A stretch of 7,846 nt of DNA from Acidobacteriota bacterium. Lineage in GTDB: Bacteria > Acidobacteriota > Vicinamibacteria > Vicinamibacterales > 2-12-FULL-66-21. The stretch is taken from assembly GCA_013694635.1 (NCBI GenBank), contig JACDCA010000740.1, forward strand, positions 1 to 7,846. The letters are read 5' to 3'. The translations under genes were made by a program, and so were the position numbers. Under the pieces are notes generated by a model, which was not told where the DNA came from, searched no databases, and saw only the letters and a program-made list of their open reading frames with translations. Positions 1-6,552 of the stretch are shown piece after piece (position 1 is the first letter of the stretch; each line of letters starts with the position of its first letter).

Positions 1-115
1 GCGCGGCCGTCCAGCCGACGACGTTCTTGTAGATCGTTTCGGCGGCTCCCGTGTCGGATGTCATGAGCTGGTACCAGACCGGGCGCCCGAGCAGAGTTGA
101 AGAGGCGGTCGTCAT
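1..115 (-). CDS. VOC (glyoxalase-fold) family protein, N-terminal part only
   Basis: Partial gene on the minus strand; only the first 38 residues lie in the window and the rest runs off the left edge. The start is the ATG at 115-113, with a strong Shine-Dalgarno AGGAGG (complement of 123-128) 7 nt upstream. The visible protein contains GRPVWYQLMTSD followed by AAETIYKNVVGW. This is the opening beta-strand and helix typical of VOC-superfamily proteins of the CFP30B/glyoxalase-like type (usual form: G-x-PVWYELMT-D, then A-x-x-FY-x-x-VVGW). Members of this type usually carry one or two beta-alpha-beta-beta-beta modules, but substrate and metal ligands cannot be judged because those residues lie outside the window. 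The gene has its own upstream gap of about 120 bp, so it may be transcribed separately from the ORF at 236-565 or read through from it. Confidence 0.85.
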   Translation of the reverse strand, partial: MTTASSTLLGRPVWYQLMTSDTGAAETIYKNVVGWTAA

Positions 116-235
116 TGCAAATCCTCCTGAAATTCAGCAGTCGAGTAGTCTGCCACAGACGATCGGCGGGGGCATGACTTCTTCGCAAAAACACTGTGAC
201 CAGCGTTGTGACAAGTGGCGGAATCCCAGGCACCG
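116..235. other. Intergenic region upstream of the VOC gene
   Basis: About 120 bp between the 236-565 ORF and the VOC gene, both on the minus strand. It holds the VOC ribosome binding site (123-128). It also holds a tandem direct repeat of TGTGAC at 195-200 and 207-212 (12-nt period, GTCACA on the transcribed strand). No convincing -35/-10 pair and no terminator hairpin were found by eye. The TGTGAC pair could be a regulator site or chance. Confidence 0.3.
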
Positions 236-565
236 CTAAGCGGGGACCGCGTCTTCCTCCGGCTCGGGCAGCTGCGTCTCCGATATGAGGTGTGTCCGCT
301 CCTCGGCGAGCTGTCGCGCCACTGACAGCTCGAGGTCGCGCTGGTTCTGCTCCAGCTCACGCTCCCGCCTGCGCAGCGCCAGCTCCATTGCCCTTGCAGC
401 GTCCAGCCGCATCGCCTGGTCCTTTAATCGACTGGTCGGACATGGGCCCACTCGACGCGCCTCCGAGAACGCTTTCGCCTTGTCGGGAAAGAACATGACG
501 CCGAACTGGCACACCAACGCACCGCTGAACCCTCTATTGGTATCTGGACTACTCATCCTGGGCAC
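236..565 (-). CDS. Small coiled-coil protein resembling the N-terminal part of DUF2130 proteins (possible remnant)
   Basis: A 109-residue frame if begun at the GTG at 565-563, or 106 residues from the ATG at 556-554. The GTG overlaps the TAG stop of the upstream smr gene by one base (TAGTG), which suggests translational coupling; neither start has a clear Shine-Dalgarno. Residues about 48-95 are a charged heptad-like helix containing RRRERELEQNQRDLELSVAR and then QLAEERTHLISE. This recalls the long coiled coil before the catalytic-like core of DUF2130 proteins (about 400 aa or more), but that core is absent here: the frame ends in an acidic tail, EPEEDAVPA. Codon use is uneven. The first 45 codons contain AGT, AAT, AGA and TTA, which are rare in the neighbours, whereas the helix uses GC-rich codons. 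It may be a truncated DUF2130 gene whose start was supplied by new sequence, or an independent small protein. Its role is unknown. Confidence 0.5.
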   Translation of the reverse strand: MPRMSSPDTNRGFSGALVCQFGVMFFPDKAKAFSEARRVGPCPTSRLKDQAMRLDAARAMELALRRRERELEQNQRDLELSVARQLAEERTHLISETQLPEPEEDAVPA

Positions 566-1014
566 TAGAGCGCGACAATCGTGACGCCTGGATTCGCCGG
601 GTCCACCCTGAAGGTCCTGATAGACGAGATCCCCCGCAGGCGCTGATGCACGGCCGCTTTCAGTCGTCCGCCGCTTCGGCCGTGGATCACGCGCACTTCG
701 GCGAGTCCGGCGAGCAATGCGATATTGAGGAACGCATCGAGCGCCTCGGCAGCTTCGGCTGCAGTCATGCCGTGGAGGTCGATTGTGTCCCGTGCGTGCG
801 CGCGGACTGGAGGGCCAACCAGGTCCCCGGCTTTCGCTGCGTCCGGATCCATCGGTCGATGCTTGCGGTCGTCAGCGGTGCTCAGCAGGCTTTCGGCCAG
901 CACCATCGAGCGTCCCTTGAGTTCGACGACATACCGTCCATTCGAGCGGACCTCGCGGACGACGCCTCTTCCGAGGTTTGCGACCTGGACGTGGTCACCA
1001 GATGTGAACGGCAT
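565..1014 (-). CDS. Stand-alone Smr (small MutS-related) domain protein
   Basis: 149 residues. Residues 1-45 form a small beta-rich module (GDHVQVANLGRGVVREV, then YVVELKGRSMVLAES) similar to the KOW/Tudor-like segment that precedes the Smr domain in MutS2. Residues 76-149 are the Smr domain. It has the DLHG signature at D79-G82 (IDLHGMTAAEA), the second signature HGRSGG at H111-G116 (canonical HGxGxG, here with Ser at the third variable position), and the closing strand NPGVTIVAL. Smr domains bind branched DNA or RNA and several have nuclease activity; which applies here cannot be told. It lacks the MutS2 ATPase part, so it is a MutS2 C-terminal-like stand-alone protein. The ATG at 1014-1012 is chosen because an in-frame TGA lies 21 nt upstream; the ribosome binding site is weak. 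The stop overlaps the start of the next ORF. Confidence 0.88.
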   Translation of the reverse strand: MPFTSGDHVQVANLGRGVVREVRSNGRYVVELKGRSMVLAESLLSTADDRKHRPMDPDAAKAGDLVGPPVRAHARDTIDLHGMTAAEAAEALDAFLNIALLAGLAEVRVIHGRSGGRLKAAVHQRLRGISSIRTFRVDPANPGVTIVAL

Positions 1015-1128
1015 GCGTTGTCGAATGACAGGTCACCACAGAGGCACAGAACCGCAGAGGAAATACAGCGGAAACACAAGGGGGAATTGGGAGTAAGATT
1101 CGGCGCCATCGCTAAGGAGGTCCACGTC
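1015..1128. promoter_or_regulatory. Divergent intergenic region between the smr and GYD genes
   Basis: 114 bp separating two divergently oriented genes, so promoters for both should lie here. On the plus strand, TAAGAT at 1094-1099 is a possible -10 element for the GYD gene, but no good -35 lies 16-18 nt upstream. The GYD Shine-Dalgarno AAGGAGG is at 1114-1120. The smr-proximal part is occupied by a short period-8 repeat, listed separately. Confidence 0.4.
1037..1060. repeat. Short period-8 repeat, CACAGAGG-type
   Basis: Three consecutive 8-bp units read CACAGAGG (1037-1044), CACAGAAC (1045-1052) and CGCAGAGG (1053-1060). They are preceded by ACC, so the left end reads CACCACAGAGG, and are followed by a weakly related AAATACAG. 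On the minus strand this reads as CTCTGCGG, GTTCTGTG, CCTCTGTG and GGT. Period-8 CACAGAG/CTCTGTG runs of this style recur in intergenic DNA of various environmental bacteria; that is my recollection and was not checked here. Function unknown. Confidence 0.55.
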
Positions 1129-1455
1129 ATGCCGTTTTATCTCACTCGATTTAGCTACACGCCCGAAACATGGGCGCGGCTCATCAAGAACCCCGAGGAC
1201 CGCCGTGGTGCGGCGCAACAGTACATCGAGTCGGTCGGCGGAAAGTTGCACGGCTTCTGGTACGCCTTCGGCGATCATGACGCCTATAACCTTTGGGAAG
1301 CGCCGGACAACGTGTCCATGGCCGCCGTCGCCATGGCGATCACCGCGGGCAGCGCGCTCAGCTCGTTTCAGACAACGCCGCTGCTGACCGTCGAGGAGAC
1401 GCTGGCGGCGCTCGAAAAGGCCCGGGCGGTCAAATACAAGCCGCCGGGAAGTTAG
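1129..1455 (+). CDS. GYD domain-containing protein
   Basis: 108 residues. The start is the ATG at 1129, preceded by a strong Shine-Dalgarno AAGGAGG (1114-1120) at 8-nt spacing; the frame is open further upstream, but that part is antisense to smr and is not coding. The protein begins MPFYLTRFSYTPETWARLI. It continues with a VGGKLHGFWYAFGDHDAYNL segment and then the AAVAMAITAGSALSSFQTTP segment followed by LLTVEE. This is the order seen in the GYD family (PF08734), small ferredoxin-like alpha/beta proteins of about 90-110 aa; the family's biochemical role is not established. It is complete and of normal length, and is probably cytoplasmic, with no signal or membrane segment. It is monocistronic: divergent from smr and converging with the 1462-2367 gene, with only 6 bp between the two stop codons. 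Confidence 0.85.
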   Translation: MPFYLTRFSYTPETWARLIKNPEDRRGAAQQYIESVGGKLHGFWYAFGDHDAYNLWEAPDNVSMAAVAMAITAGSALSSFQTTPLLTVEETLAALEKARAVKYKPPGS

Positions 1456-1461
1456 AAACGA

Positions 1462-2367
1462 TCATTGCGGATTCTCGGTGATGCTGTAAAGCACGAGCTT
1501 TCCCTGACAAGGGGCGAACCAGTAGTAGTTGATGAACTTCGCGCCTTTTGAATTAGCCCCCTCCCCCTGCACCGCACCGTGGCCCTGGCGAGCCTCGAGC
1601 TCTCCCGCGGCGCCGGGCTTGAGGAAGCGGTCGGCGAAAACCTCCAGGTCGGCATCGATACCTTCGAGCGCGCGGATGGCGGCTGCCTGTGTCGCGTCGA
1701 AGCCTATCGCCGCGAGCAGCGCAGTCCAATCCTTCTTCATCGCGGCGGCATGCGCCGCACCGTACGCCGCGGTCAACTGCTGTTCGGTCGGCGAGGGAGC
1801 AGAGGCATCGGCCTGTCGGCCCTGCATCCGGTCGTTCTCGCTGACCTCCTTGACCTTCGGGCTCGAGAGCGGGAGATCGAACTCGAAGCCGCCGCGTTCC
1901 TTGTGTCTGACGTCGCCGGCTACGCGCCCCTCGGCCTTCCGCAGCGTTGACGACCAGTAGTTGCCGCCCACTTCCTTCTCGCGCGAGCTGCCGCCGTACG
2001 GTTTTCCGCTCCCGAAGTAGTCGGATTTTCCGGCCGAGTCCAGCGTCACTTCGACCCAGCCGGCATCCCGCACCGCGGCGAGCGCGCGGGCCATCGTCGC
2101 CGGGCACGGCGAGCTGACAAGCAGCGACGAAGCGATCGGCTTGCTGACGACGTAGACGATCGTGCCGCCTGCGTCCGTCGGCCAGGCGATACCCTCCACG
2201 AGGTCGAACTTGCCGATGTTGACCTCCTCGAAGCGTCCCTTGACGGATGCCGGCGCCTGACTCCCCCGCTCGAGATCAGGCGTGTCTCCTTCGTCAGGGC
2301 TCTGACTACAGACAACACCGAAAGAAAGCACGACGCAAAGTGCAACGATCAGAGTTCGAGAGGTCAT
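1462..2367 (-). CDS. Exported protein of unknown function (301 aa)
   Basis: Start at the ATG at 2367-2365, with a Shine-Dalgarno-like GGAAGGA (complement of 2377-2383) 9 nt upstream. The frame stays open for another 885 bases upstream, but that part is antisense to the 2473-3735 gene. Residues 1-21 are a signal peptide (MTSRTL, then a hydrophobic run to about V19). Cys20 lies where a lipoprotein Cys might be, but GVVC is not a good lipobox, so plain secretion is as likely. Residues about 44-165 form one region (FEEVNIGKFDLVEGIAW, IVYVVSKPIASS, then Gly-rich segments SGKPYGGSSREKEVGG and ERGGFEFDLPL). Residues about 193-245 look helical (TEQQLTAAYGAAHAAAMKKD, IRALEGIDADLEVFADRFL). The end, FINYYWFAPCQGKLVLYSI, is probably beta structure. 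Beyond the signal peptide only Cys88 and Cys277 remain, a possible disulfide. I do not recognise a named family. Confidence 0.8.
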   Translation of the reverse strand: MTSRTLIVALCVVLSFGVVCSQSPDEGDTPDLERGSQAPASVKGRFEEVNIGKFDLVEGIAWPTDAGGTIVYVVSKPIASSLLVSSPCPATMARALAAVRDAGWVEVTLDSAGKSDYFGSGKPYGGSSREKEVGGNYWSSTLRKAEGRVAGDVRHKERGGFEFDLPLSSPKVKEVSENDRMQGRQADASAPSPTEQQLTAAYGAAHAAAMKKDWTALLAAIGFDATQAAAIRALEGIDADLEVFADRFLKPGAAGELEARQGHGAVQGEGANSKGAKFINYYWFAPCQGKLVLYSITENPQ

Positions 2368-2472
2368 TGTGAGAGGTCCTTCCGTTAGTGAGATCATCCG
2401 GCCGGCCGCCATTGTGACACGGCGCCGGCGTGCCGGGACGAAGGTAGAATCTGCGCCAGGGGACTCATTTAC
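2368..2472. promoter_or_regulatory. Divergent promoter region of the two exported-protein genes
   Basis: 105 bp between two divergent starts, so it must carry signals for both. For the plus gene, TAGAAT at 2445-2450 is a plausible -10 (5 of 6 to TATAAT) and AGGGGA at 2458-2463 is the ribosome binding site, 9 nt before ATG 2473. No TTGACA-like -35 is found at normal spacing; TTGTGA at 2412-2417 is 27 nt away, too far. A perfect 12-bp dyad, CCGGCGTGCCGG, at 2425-2436 sits where the -35 would be and could be an operator, though GC-rich palindromes arise easily in this DNA. On the minus strand, GGAAGGA (2377-2383) serves the other gene, and I see no clear promoter for it. Confidence 0.4.
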
Positions 2473-3735
2473 ATGAATCGACGGCTGCTCACTTCCCTCA
2501 TCGTCATCGTCTTGGCGTGTGCGGCGTCCGCGGGGGCCCAGTTCCGCCGCGGGCTCTTCAGCGAGAACACCGAAATCACTGTCTACCCCCTCGAGCCGCC
2601 GGCGCTGCTGCTGCCGGCAGGAAGCGTTCAGGTTGAAGTCCGCAGCGCCAGCGGCGCATCTGCGCGCATCGTCGAGCGGATTCAGGAGCGGATCACGCGG
2701 CAACTGAGCGACAACGATTCGCGTCTTCGTATCGCCGACCGCGACGGCAAGGTGGTGCTGGTGGCCACCATTACGGAATGGAACGAGTCGCGGCGGAACA
2801 GCACGAAGTACGTCTCCGAAACGCGGCAGGTCGGCACAAAGGAAGTCATCAAGGACGGCAAGAAGAAGACGGAGCCGGTGTACGAGTACGGCCGCAACCG
2901 TCCATCGGTCGTCATCAATGCCACGGCGGGGCTCAGAGTCGAGGCGCGCACCACGGGCGGAACCGTGATCGCCGACGAGACCGCGCGTCATACGATCCAG
3001 GAGGAGTACCTGCTCGATGCCGGCCCGCCCTCGCGCGACGAGATCGAGGATCAACTCATCGATCGCGTCGTCCAGAAAGGCGCGGGGCGTGTCTCCCCCG
3101 GACGGGTACCCGTGCGCGTGCTGCTCGCGCGCAGTGACGATGTGGATCGGCTGAACGCGCTGGCGCAGAATCGGAAATGGGAGGAGTGGCGGAGCGCGCT
3201 GTCGAGCCTCACCCCGCATCGCGACGCCAAGCGCGACGCCTACCGGCTGCACAATCTCGCCGTCGCGAACGAGGCGGCGGCGTACGAGGCGACGGACGTC
3301 GAGGACTGGACCACGCGTCTCGGCCGCGCCGGCACGCTGATCGCGCAGGCCGCTGCGTCGAATCCGAAAGAGAAATACATCACAGAGGCGCAGGAACGGA
3401 TCGCGCGCAGCGTCGCCAGCTATCGGCGGCTCGCGGAACTGTACAAAGGGATCGGGATGTCGTCGCTCGGCGCCGCAGCACCGCCCGCGCCGGCGCCGGC
3501 GCGACCGCCGGTCGAAACACCAGCATCCGCGGCATCAAAGTCCCCTGCCGCGGCGATGACCAATCAGGACGTGATCGATCTGCGTACAGCCGGGCTCGAT
3601 GACGACAATCTGATCGCGGCGATCAAGGACGCGAAGGAGGTGCAGTTCGACCTCTCCCCCGCCGCCTTGAAAGCGCTGCTCGCCGGGAAGGTGTCGAACA
3701 AGGTGATTGTCGTGATGCGAAGCCGAACCCGGTAA
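2473..3735 (+). CDS. Exported protein with C-terminal 'MTNxDVIxL' module, function unknown (420 aa)
   Basis: Start at the ATG at 2473 with AGGGGA 9 nt upstream. Residues 1-22 are a clear signal peptide (MNRR, hydrophobic LLTSLIVIVLACAASAG, cleavage after AGA). Residues about 30-220 look beta-rich and resemble the extracytoplasmic domains of envelope assembly lipoproteins in general style only; a charged loop (KEVIKDGKKKTEPVYEYGRN) lies near 125-145. Residues about 222-325 are helical and TPR-like (LNALAQNRKWEEWRSAL, LHNLAVANEAAAYEA, YITEAQERIARSVASYRRLA). An Ala/Pro linker spans 333-361. Residues 362-420 form a separate small module beginning MTNQDVIDLRTAGLDDDNLI and ending VSNKVIVVMRSR, a C-terminal domain I associate with secreted Acidobacteriota proteins (DVIxLxxAGLxxxxIIxxI). 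The likely location is the periplasm. The gene is divergent from the 301-aa exported protein, suggesting shared control; no catalytic motif is visible. Confidence 0.85.
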   Translation: MNRRLLTSLIVIVLACAASAGAQFRRGLFSENTEITVYPLEPPALLLPAGSVQVEVRSASGASARIVERIQERITRQLSDNDSRLRIADRDGKVVLVATITEWNESRRNSTKYVSETRQVGTKEVIKDGKKKTEPVYEYGRNRPSVVINATAGLRVEARTTGGTVIADETARHTIQEEYLLDAGPPSRDEIEDQLIDRVVQKGAGRVSPGRVPVRVLLARSDDVDRLNALAQNRKWEEWRSALSSLTPHRDAKRDAYRLHNLAVANEAAAYEATDVEDWTTRLGRAGTLIAQAAASNPKEKYITEAQERIARSVASYRRLAELYKGIGMSSLGAAAPPAPAPARPPVETPASAASKSPAAAMTNQDVIDLRTAGLDDDNLIAAIKDAKEVQFDLSPAALKALLAGKVSNKVIVVMRSRTR

Positions 3736-3738
3736 GGC

Positions 3739-3813
3739 TTACATCTTCGCGGCGAGGATGTCGACGCGCTCGATGACCGGCGGTTGCGACAACAGCTCTG
3801 GCGCCTTGAGCGC
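3739..3813 (-). pseudogene. Orphan C-terminal tail of a second ABM-domain gene
   Basis: Read on the minus strand, this gives KAPELLSQPPVIERVDILAAK, then M and a TAA stop (3741-3739). That is the last 23 residues of the ABM protein at 6553-6849 with one change (R for K). Over the 69 nt 3739-3807 compared with 6553-6621 I count 9 mismatches (87% identity) affecting 7 codons, 6 of them synonymous. Upstream of the matching Lys the similarity stops within a few codons, and the kinase stop codon lies 16 nt beyond 3813. There is no start, so this is a scar rather than a gene. Together the two copies form direct repeats flanking the kinase gene. The synonymous bias says that the copy diverged while still coding for protein and was truncated later. 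Confidence 0.85.
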
Positions 3814-3829
3814 GTCGTTGTCCCGACAG

Positions 3830-6550
3830 CTACTTCGTTTTCAGTTCCGCGAACCAGTTCAGCACTACCTGAATTTCCCGGCTCTCGACTGGCGGCGTCG
3901 CTCCGCGGAGGACGACCAGCAGGCGCTTGCCATCCCGCGTCACGTCGTAATTACGCACGGCCCCAGCCCAGCCTCCAGTGACTCCCTCGCGGCGCACCTC
4001 TCCCGTTCGGCTGAACGTGAACCGCGGGTCGGTCACGATGCTGAACTGGAGAAAGCCGGGACCGAAGGGGCTTATCACGAGTTCGCGCCCGTCGGCTGAC
4101 CATGCTGGATGGACACCGGGATGGATCTGGTATCTCGCCCCAGTGGCCGGAAAGGGCTCGACATATATATGGACGTTGTTGGACGAAATAATGCCGTGAT
4201 ACGCCAGCCACTTCCCGTCCGGTGAGAACTCGCCACTCCCGGCACGGATCGGATCTGTCGCGGCCGGCGTATGAAACGGCCGGACGGTTCTATCCTTCAA
4301 GGACACGATGCTGATGGATGACGCCGCGGCTGTGCTGGTGATCCACATCGCCACCCACTGCCCGTCGCTGGACCAGCTCGTCGGGGCGTGCGCGGTTCCG
4401 ACGTCCGCTTTCGTCAGGCGCGACGCGGCGCCCGAGATATCCGCGCTCTGAAGATACAGAGCGAGATCTCCTTCGCGGTCCGACTGGAAGACGATCTGCC
4501 GGCCATCCGGCGACCACAACGGATACCGGTTCTTGCCGCCGAAGGTCAGCCGGCGGATTGCGCTGGTGCCGGCGAGATCGTAAATCCAGATGTCTGCGTC
4601 GGTGTCGCTGCTCATCGTGACGGCGAGACGGGTACCATCCGGCGAAACCCGGGGCGTCTCGTAGCCGCCTGGCGGCAATGGGATCTCGGTGACCTTGCCG
4701 GCTCTGTCCAGGAATCCCAGACGACGTTCGCTGGGGCCTGTGAGAGCCCCGCCCTCTACATAGACGAGCGTGCCGTTGGGCGAGACCGCGAAATGGGACG
4801 CGCCCGTCAGTCCCGTGCGCCGCACACCCTCGAGCACCGGTCTCGCCGCTCCCTTCAGCGTCATCGTCGCGGCATCGAACGGCACCGCGAAGACGACCCC
4901 GCTTACTGCGTACAGCAGGTGGCCCGTGCTGGCGTAGCGCACGTCGCCGCCCCCATCGATCAGCACCCTCCGCTCGCCGGATCGCACGGAATGCGCGACG
5001 ATCTTCGCCTTGTCCCAGCGTGTCTCATGCTGGCCGGAGGCGAGGGTGAAGATGATCCACTCGGCGCCCGGCAGCATCTGCGGCCCCTGCGCGATTTCCC
5101 CGGCGCCGACTTTGATGATCGTCTCGAGGTTGCCGCCGTCGGCCGGTATGCGCGCGATACCGGCGGGCCCTTGAGCCACAAGGAGCGTATCGCCGCTCCA
5201 GTTCACGCCAAAGGGGTTCTGCAGCGTGGCAAGCGTCGATGGACTTCCCCCCCCGACACCGATTCGCCGGAGCGCGCCGTCGCTGTAATACACGATCGAC
5301 TGACCATCGGGGGAAAACACCGGACCCACGGCGCTCCCCGTGGCACCTGACCCGGGAATCGCTTCCGCACGGGTGCTGTTCACCTCCCGCAGATACAGCT
5401 GCCGGTTGGCGACGAACACGATCCGCTGGCCGTCGGGAGAGACCGCGACGACATGCCGGCCAGGATTCGAAAACTCCACGCCCTCCGCCAGCGGTACGCT
5501 GAAGCGAACGACCGGCGGCGGTGGTGGTACGGGCCGGAACAGCTTGAGCGCCGCGACACCACCGACGACGAGGGCCGCGACGATTGCTGCCGCGATCGCC
5601 GGAACGAACCACCGGCTGCGACTGACGACAGGCGAAGCAGCTGGAGCCTGGTCGGCGGGAACGGGACCCAGTGCTTCCTCGAGCTCGAGCCGCGCGTCCG
5701 ACATGTCGGCGAGCCGCTGCTTGCGTTCTTTCTGCAGGCAGCGCGACAACAGCCGCCTCACGGCCGGCGGAGTCCCCGCCGGCAACGCACTCCAATCCGG
5801 ATCTTTCGTGAGGATGAACGCCAGCGTGTCGGAGACTTCGCTGCCTTCGAAGGCGCGGCGGCCGGTGAGCATCTCGTAGAGCACGACGCCGAAGCCCCAG
5901 ACGTCCGCACGCTTGTCGACCGGCTTGCCGCGGGCCTGTTCCGGGGCCATGTATGCGGCAGTCCCGAGAATGACGCCGAGCTGGGTTGCGGGGCTGGTCA
6001 GCGTCGGCGACAGCAGGGCGGATGATGAAAAACCGGAGGGCGGCTCCGCGAGCTTTGCCAGCCCGAAATCCAGCACCTTCACCGTGCCATCGGTGCGAAT
6101 CTTGATGTTGGCCGGTTTCAGGTCGCGGTGAACGATCCCCAGTTCGTGTGCGCAGTCGAGGGCGTCGGCGATCTGCCGGGCGATCTGGATCGCGTCGTTC
6201 AGCGGCAGCGGTCCGCGCGCGATGTGTACAGCGAGGTCGTCTCCCTCGACGAGCTCCATCACCAGTGCCGGCCTTTCAACCTCACCCGGCCTTGCATTGT
6301 CAGCCGGCGCCTCTGCGATGCCGTAGATCTGCGCGATGTTCGGGTGATTGAGGGAGGCGAGAACCTGGGCTTCGCGCTCGAACCGGGCGAGGCGTTCGGG
6401 ATCCTCGGCAAACAGCGGCGGCAGGATCTTGATGGCGACGTCGCGATTCAGCCGCGCATCCCGCGCGCGGTAGACCTCGCCCATCCCTCCGGCGCCTATC
6501 GGAGCGATGATTTCGTAGACTCCGACGCGGCTCCCGGGGGTCAGCGGCAT
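3830..6550 (-). CDS. Transmembrane Ser/Thr protein kinase with C-terminal PD40/TolB-like propeller
   Basis: 906 residues. The start is the ATG at 6550-6548, 2 nt after the TAA of the ABM gene (TAACCATG); a 61-codon upstream extension is only the other frame of that gene. Residues about 12-295 form a Hanks-type kinase with all key parts: glycine loop GAGGMGEVY (19-27), K41 in VAIK, E60, HRDLKPAN with D143 and N148, DFG at 161-163, a Ser/Thr-rich activation loop (172-190), APE at 202-204 and D216. It should be catalytically competent, and the loop is a likely autophosphorylation region. A single membrane helix spans about 314-337 (FVPAIAAAIVAALVVGGVAAL), followed by a poly-Pro stretch. Residues about 350-906 carry eight SPDG-type turns (VSPDGQRIVF, FSPDGQSIVY, WSPDGRQIVF, FSPDGKWLAY and others), a six- to eight-bladed PD40 propeller. 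The expected layout is kinase in the cytoplasm and propeller outside, as in the common acidobacterial kinase class. Ligand and substrates are unknown. Translation is probably coupled to the ABM gene, because I see no strong ribosome binding site. Confidence 0.93.
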   Translation of the reverse strand: MPLTPGSRVGVYEIIAPIGAGGMGEVYRARDARLNRDVAIKILPPLFAEDPERLARFEREAQVLASLNHPNIAQIYGIAEAPADNARPGEVERPALVMELVEGDDLAVHIARGPLPLNDAIQIARQIADALDCAHELGIVHRDLKPANIKIRTDGTVKVLDFGLAKLAEPPSGFSSSALLSPTLTSPATQLGVILGTAAYMAPEQARGKPVDKRADVWGFGVVLYEMLTGRRAFEGSEVSDTLAFILTKDPDWSALPAGTPPAVRRLLSRCLQKERKQRLADMSDARLELEEALGPVPADQAPAASPVVSRSRWFVPAIAAAIVAALVVGGVAALKLFRPVPPPPPVVRFSVPLAEGVEFSNPGRHVVAVSPDGQRIVFVANRQLYLREVNSTRAEAIPGSGATGSAVGPVFSPDGQSIVYYSDGALRRIGVGGGSPSTLATLQNPFGVNWSGDTLLVAQGPAGIARIPADGGNLETIIKVGAGEIAQGPQMLPGAEWIIFTLASGQHETRWDKAKIVAHSVRSGERRVLIDGGGDVRYASTGHLLYAVSGVVFAVPFDAATMTLKGAARPVLEGVRRTGLTGASHFAVSPNGTLVYVEGGALTGPSERRLGFLDRAGKVTEIPLPPGGYETPRVSPDGTRLAVTMSSDTDADIWIYDLAGTSAIRRLTFGGKNRYPLWSPDGRQIVFQSDREGDLALYLQSADISGAASRLTKADVGTAHAPTSWSSDGQWVAMWITSTAAASSISIVSLKDRTVRPFHTPAATDPIRAGSGEFSPDGKWLAYHGIISSNNVHIYVEPFPATGARYQIHPGVHPAWSADGRELVISPFGPGFLQFSIVTDPRFTFSRTGEVRREGVTGGWAGAVRNYDVTRDGKRLLVVLRGATPPVESREIQVVLNWFAELKTK

Positions 6551-6552
6551 GG

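Noticed and set aside
646..1128. Plus-strand open frame in front of the GYD gene, giving a 269-aa reading
   Set aside because: The extension is antisense to the Smr gene, and the ATG at 1129 has an ideal Shine-Dalgarno and begins the domain exactly.
2421..2436. GC-rich palindrome considered as a terminator
   Set aside because: It has no following T run on either strand and lies between two divergent starts, where no terminator is expected.
2368..3252. Minus-strand open frame extending the 301-aa exported protein upstream by 295 codons
   Set aside because: It is antisense to the well-supported 2473-3735 gene, is Arg-rich and low-complexity, and lies upstream of a clear signal peptide start with its own ribosome binding site.
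4388..5350. Long plus-strand open frame (320 codons) opposite the propeller
   Set aside because: A shadow of the minus-strand kinase gene in GC-rich DNA; its composition is rich in Arg, Ala and Asp and it shows no motif.
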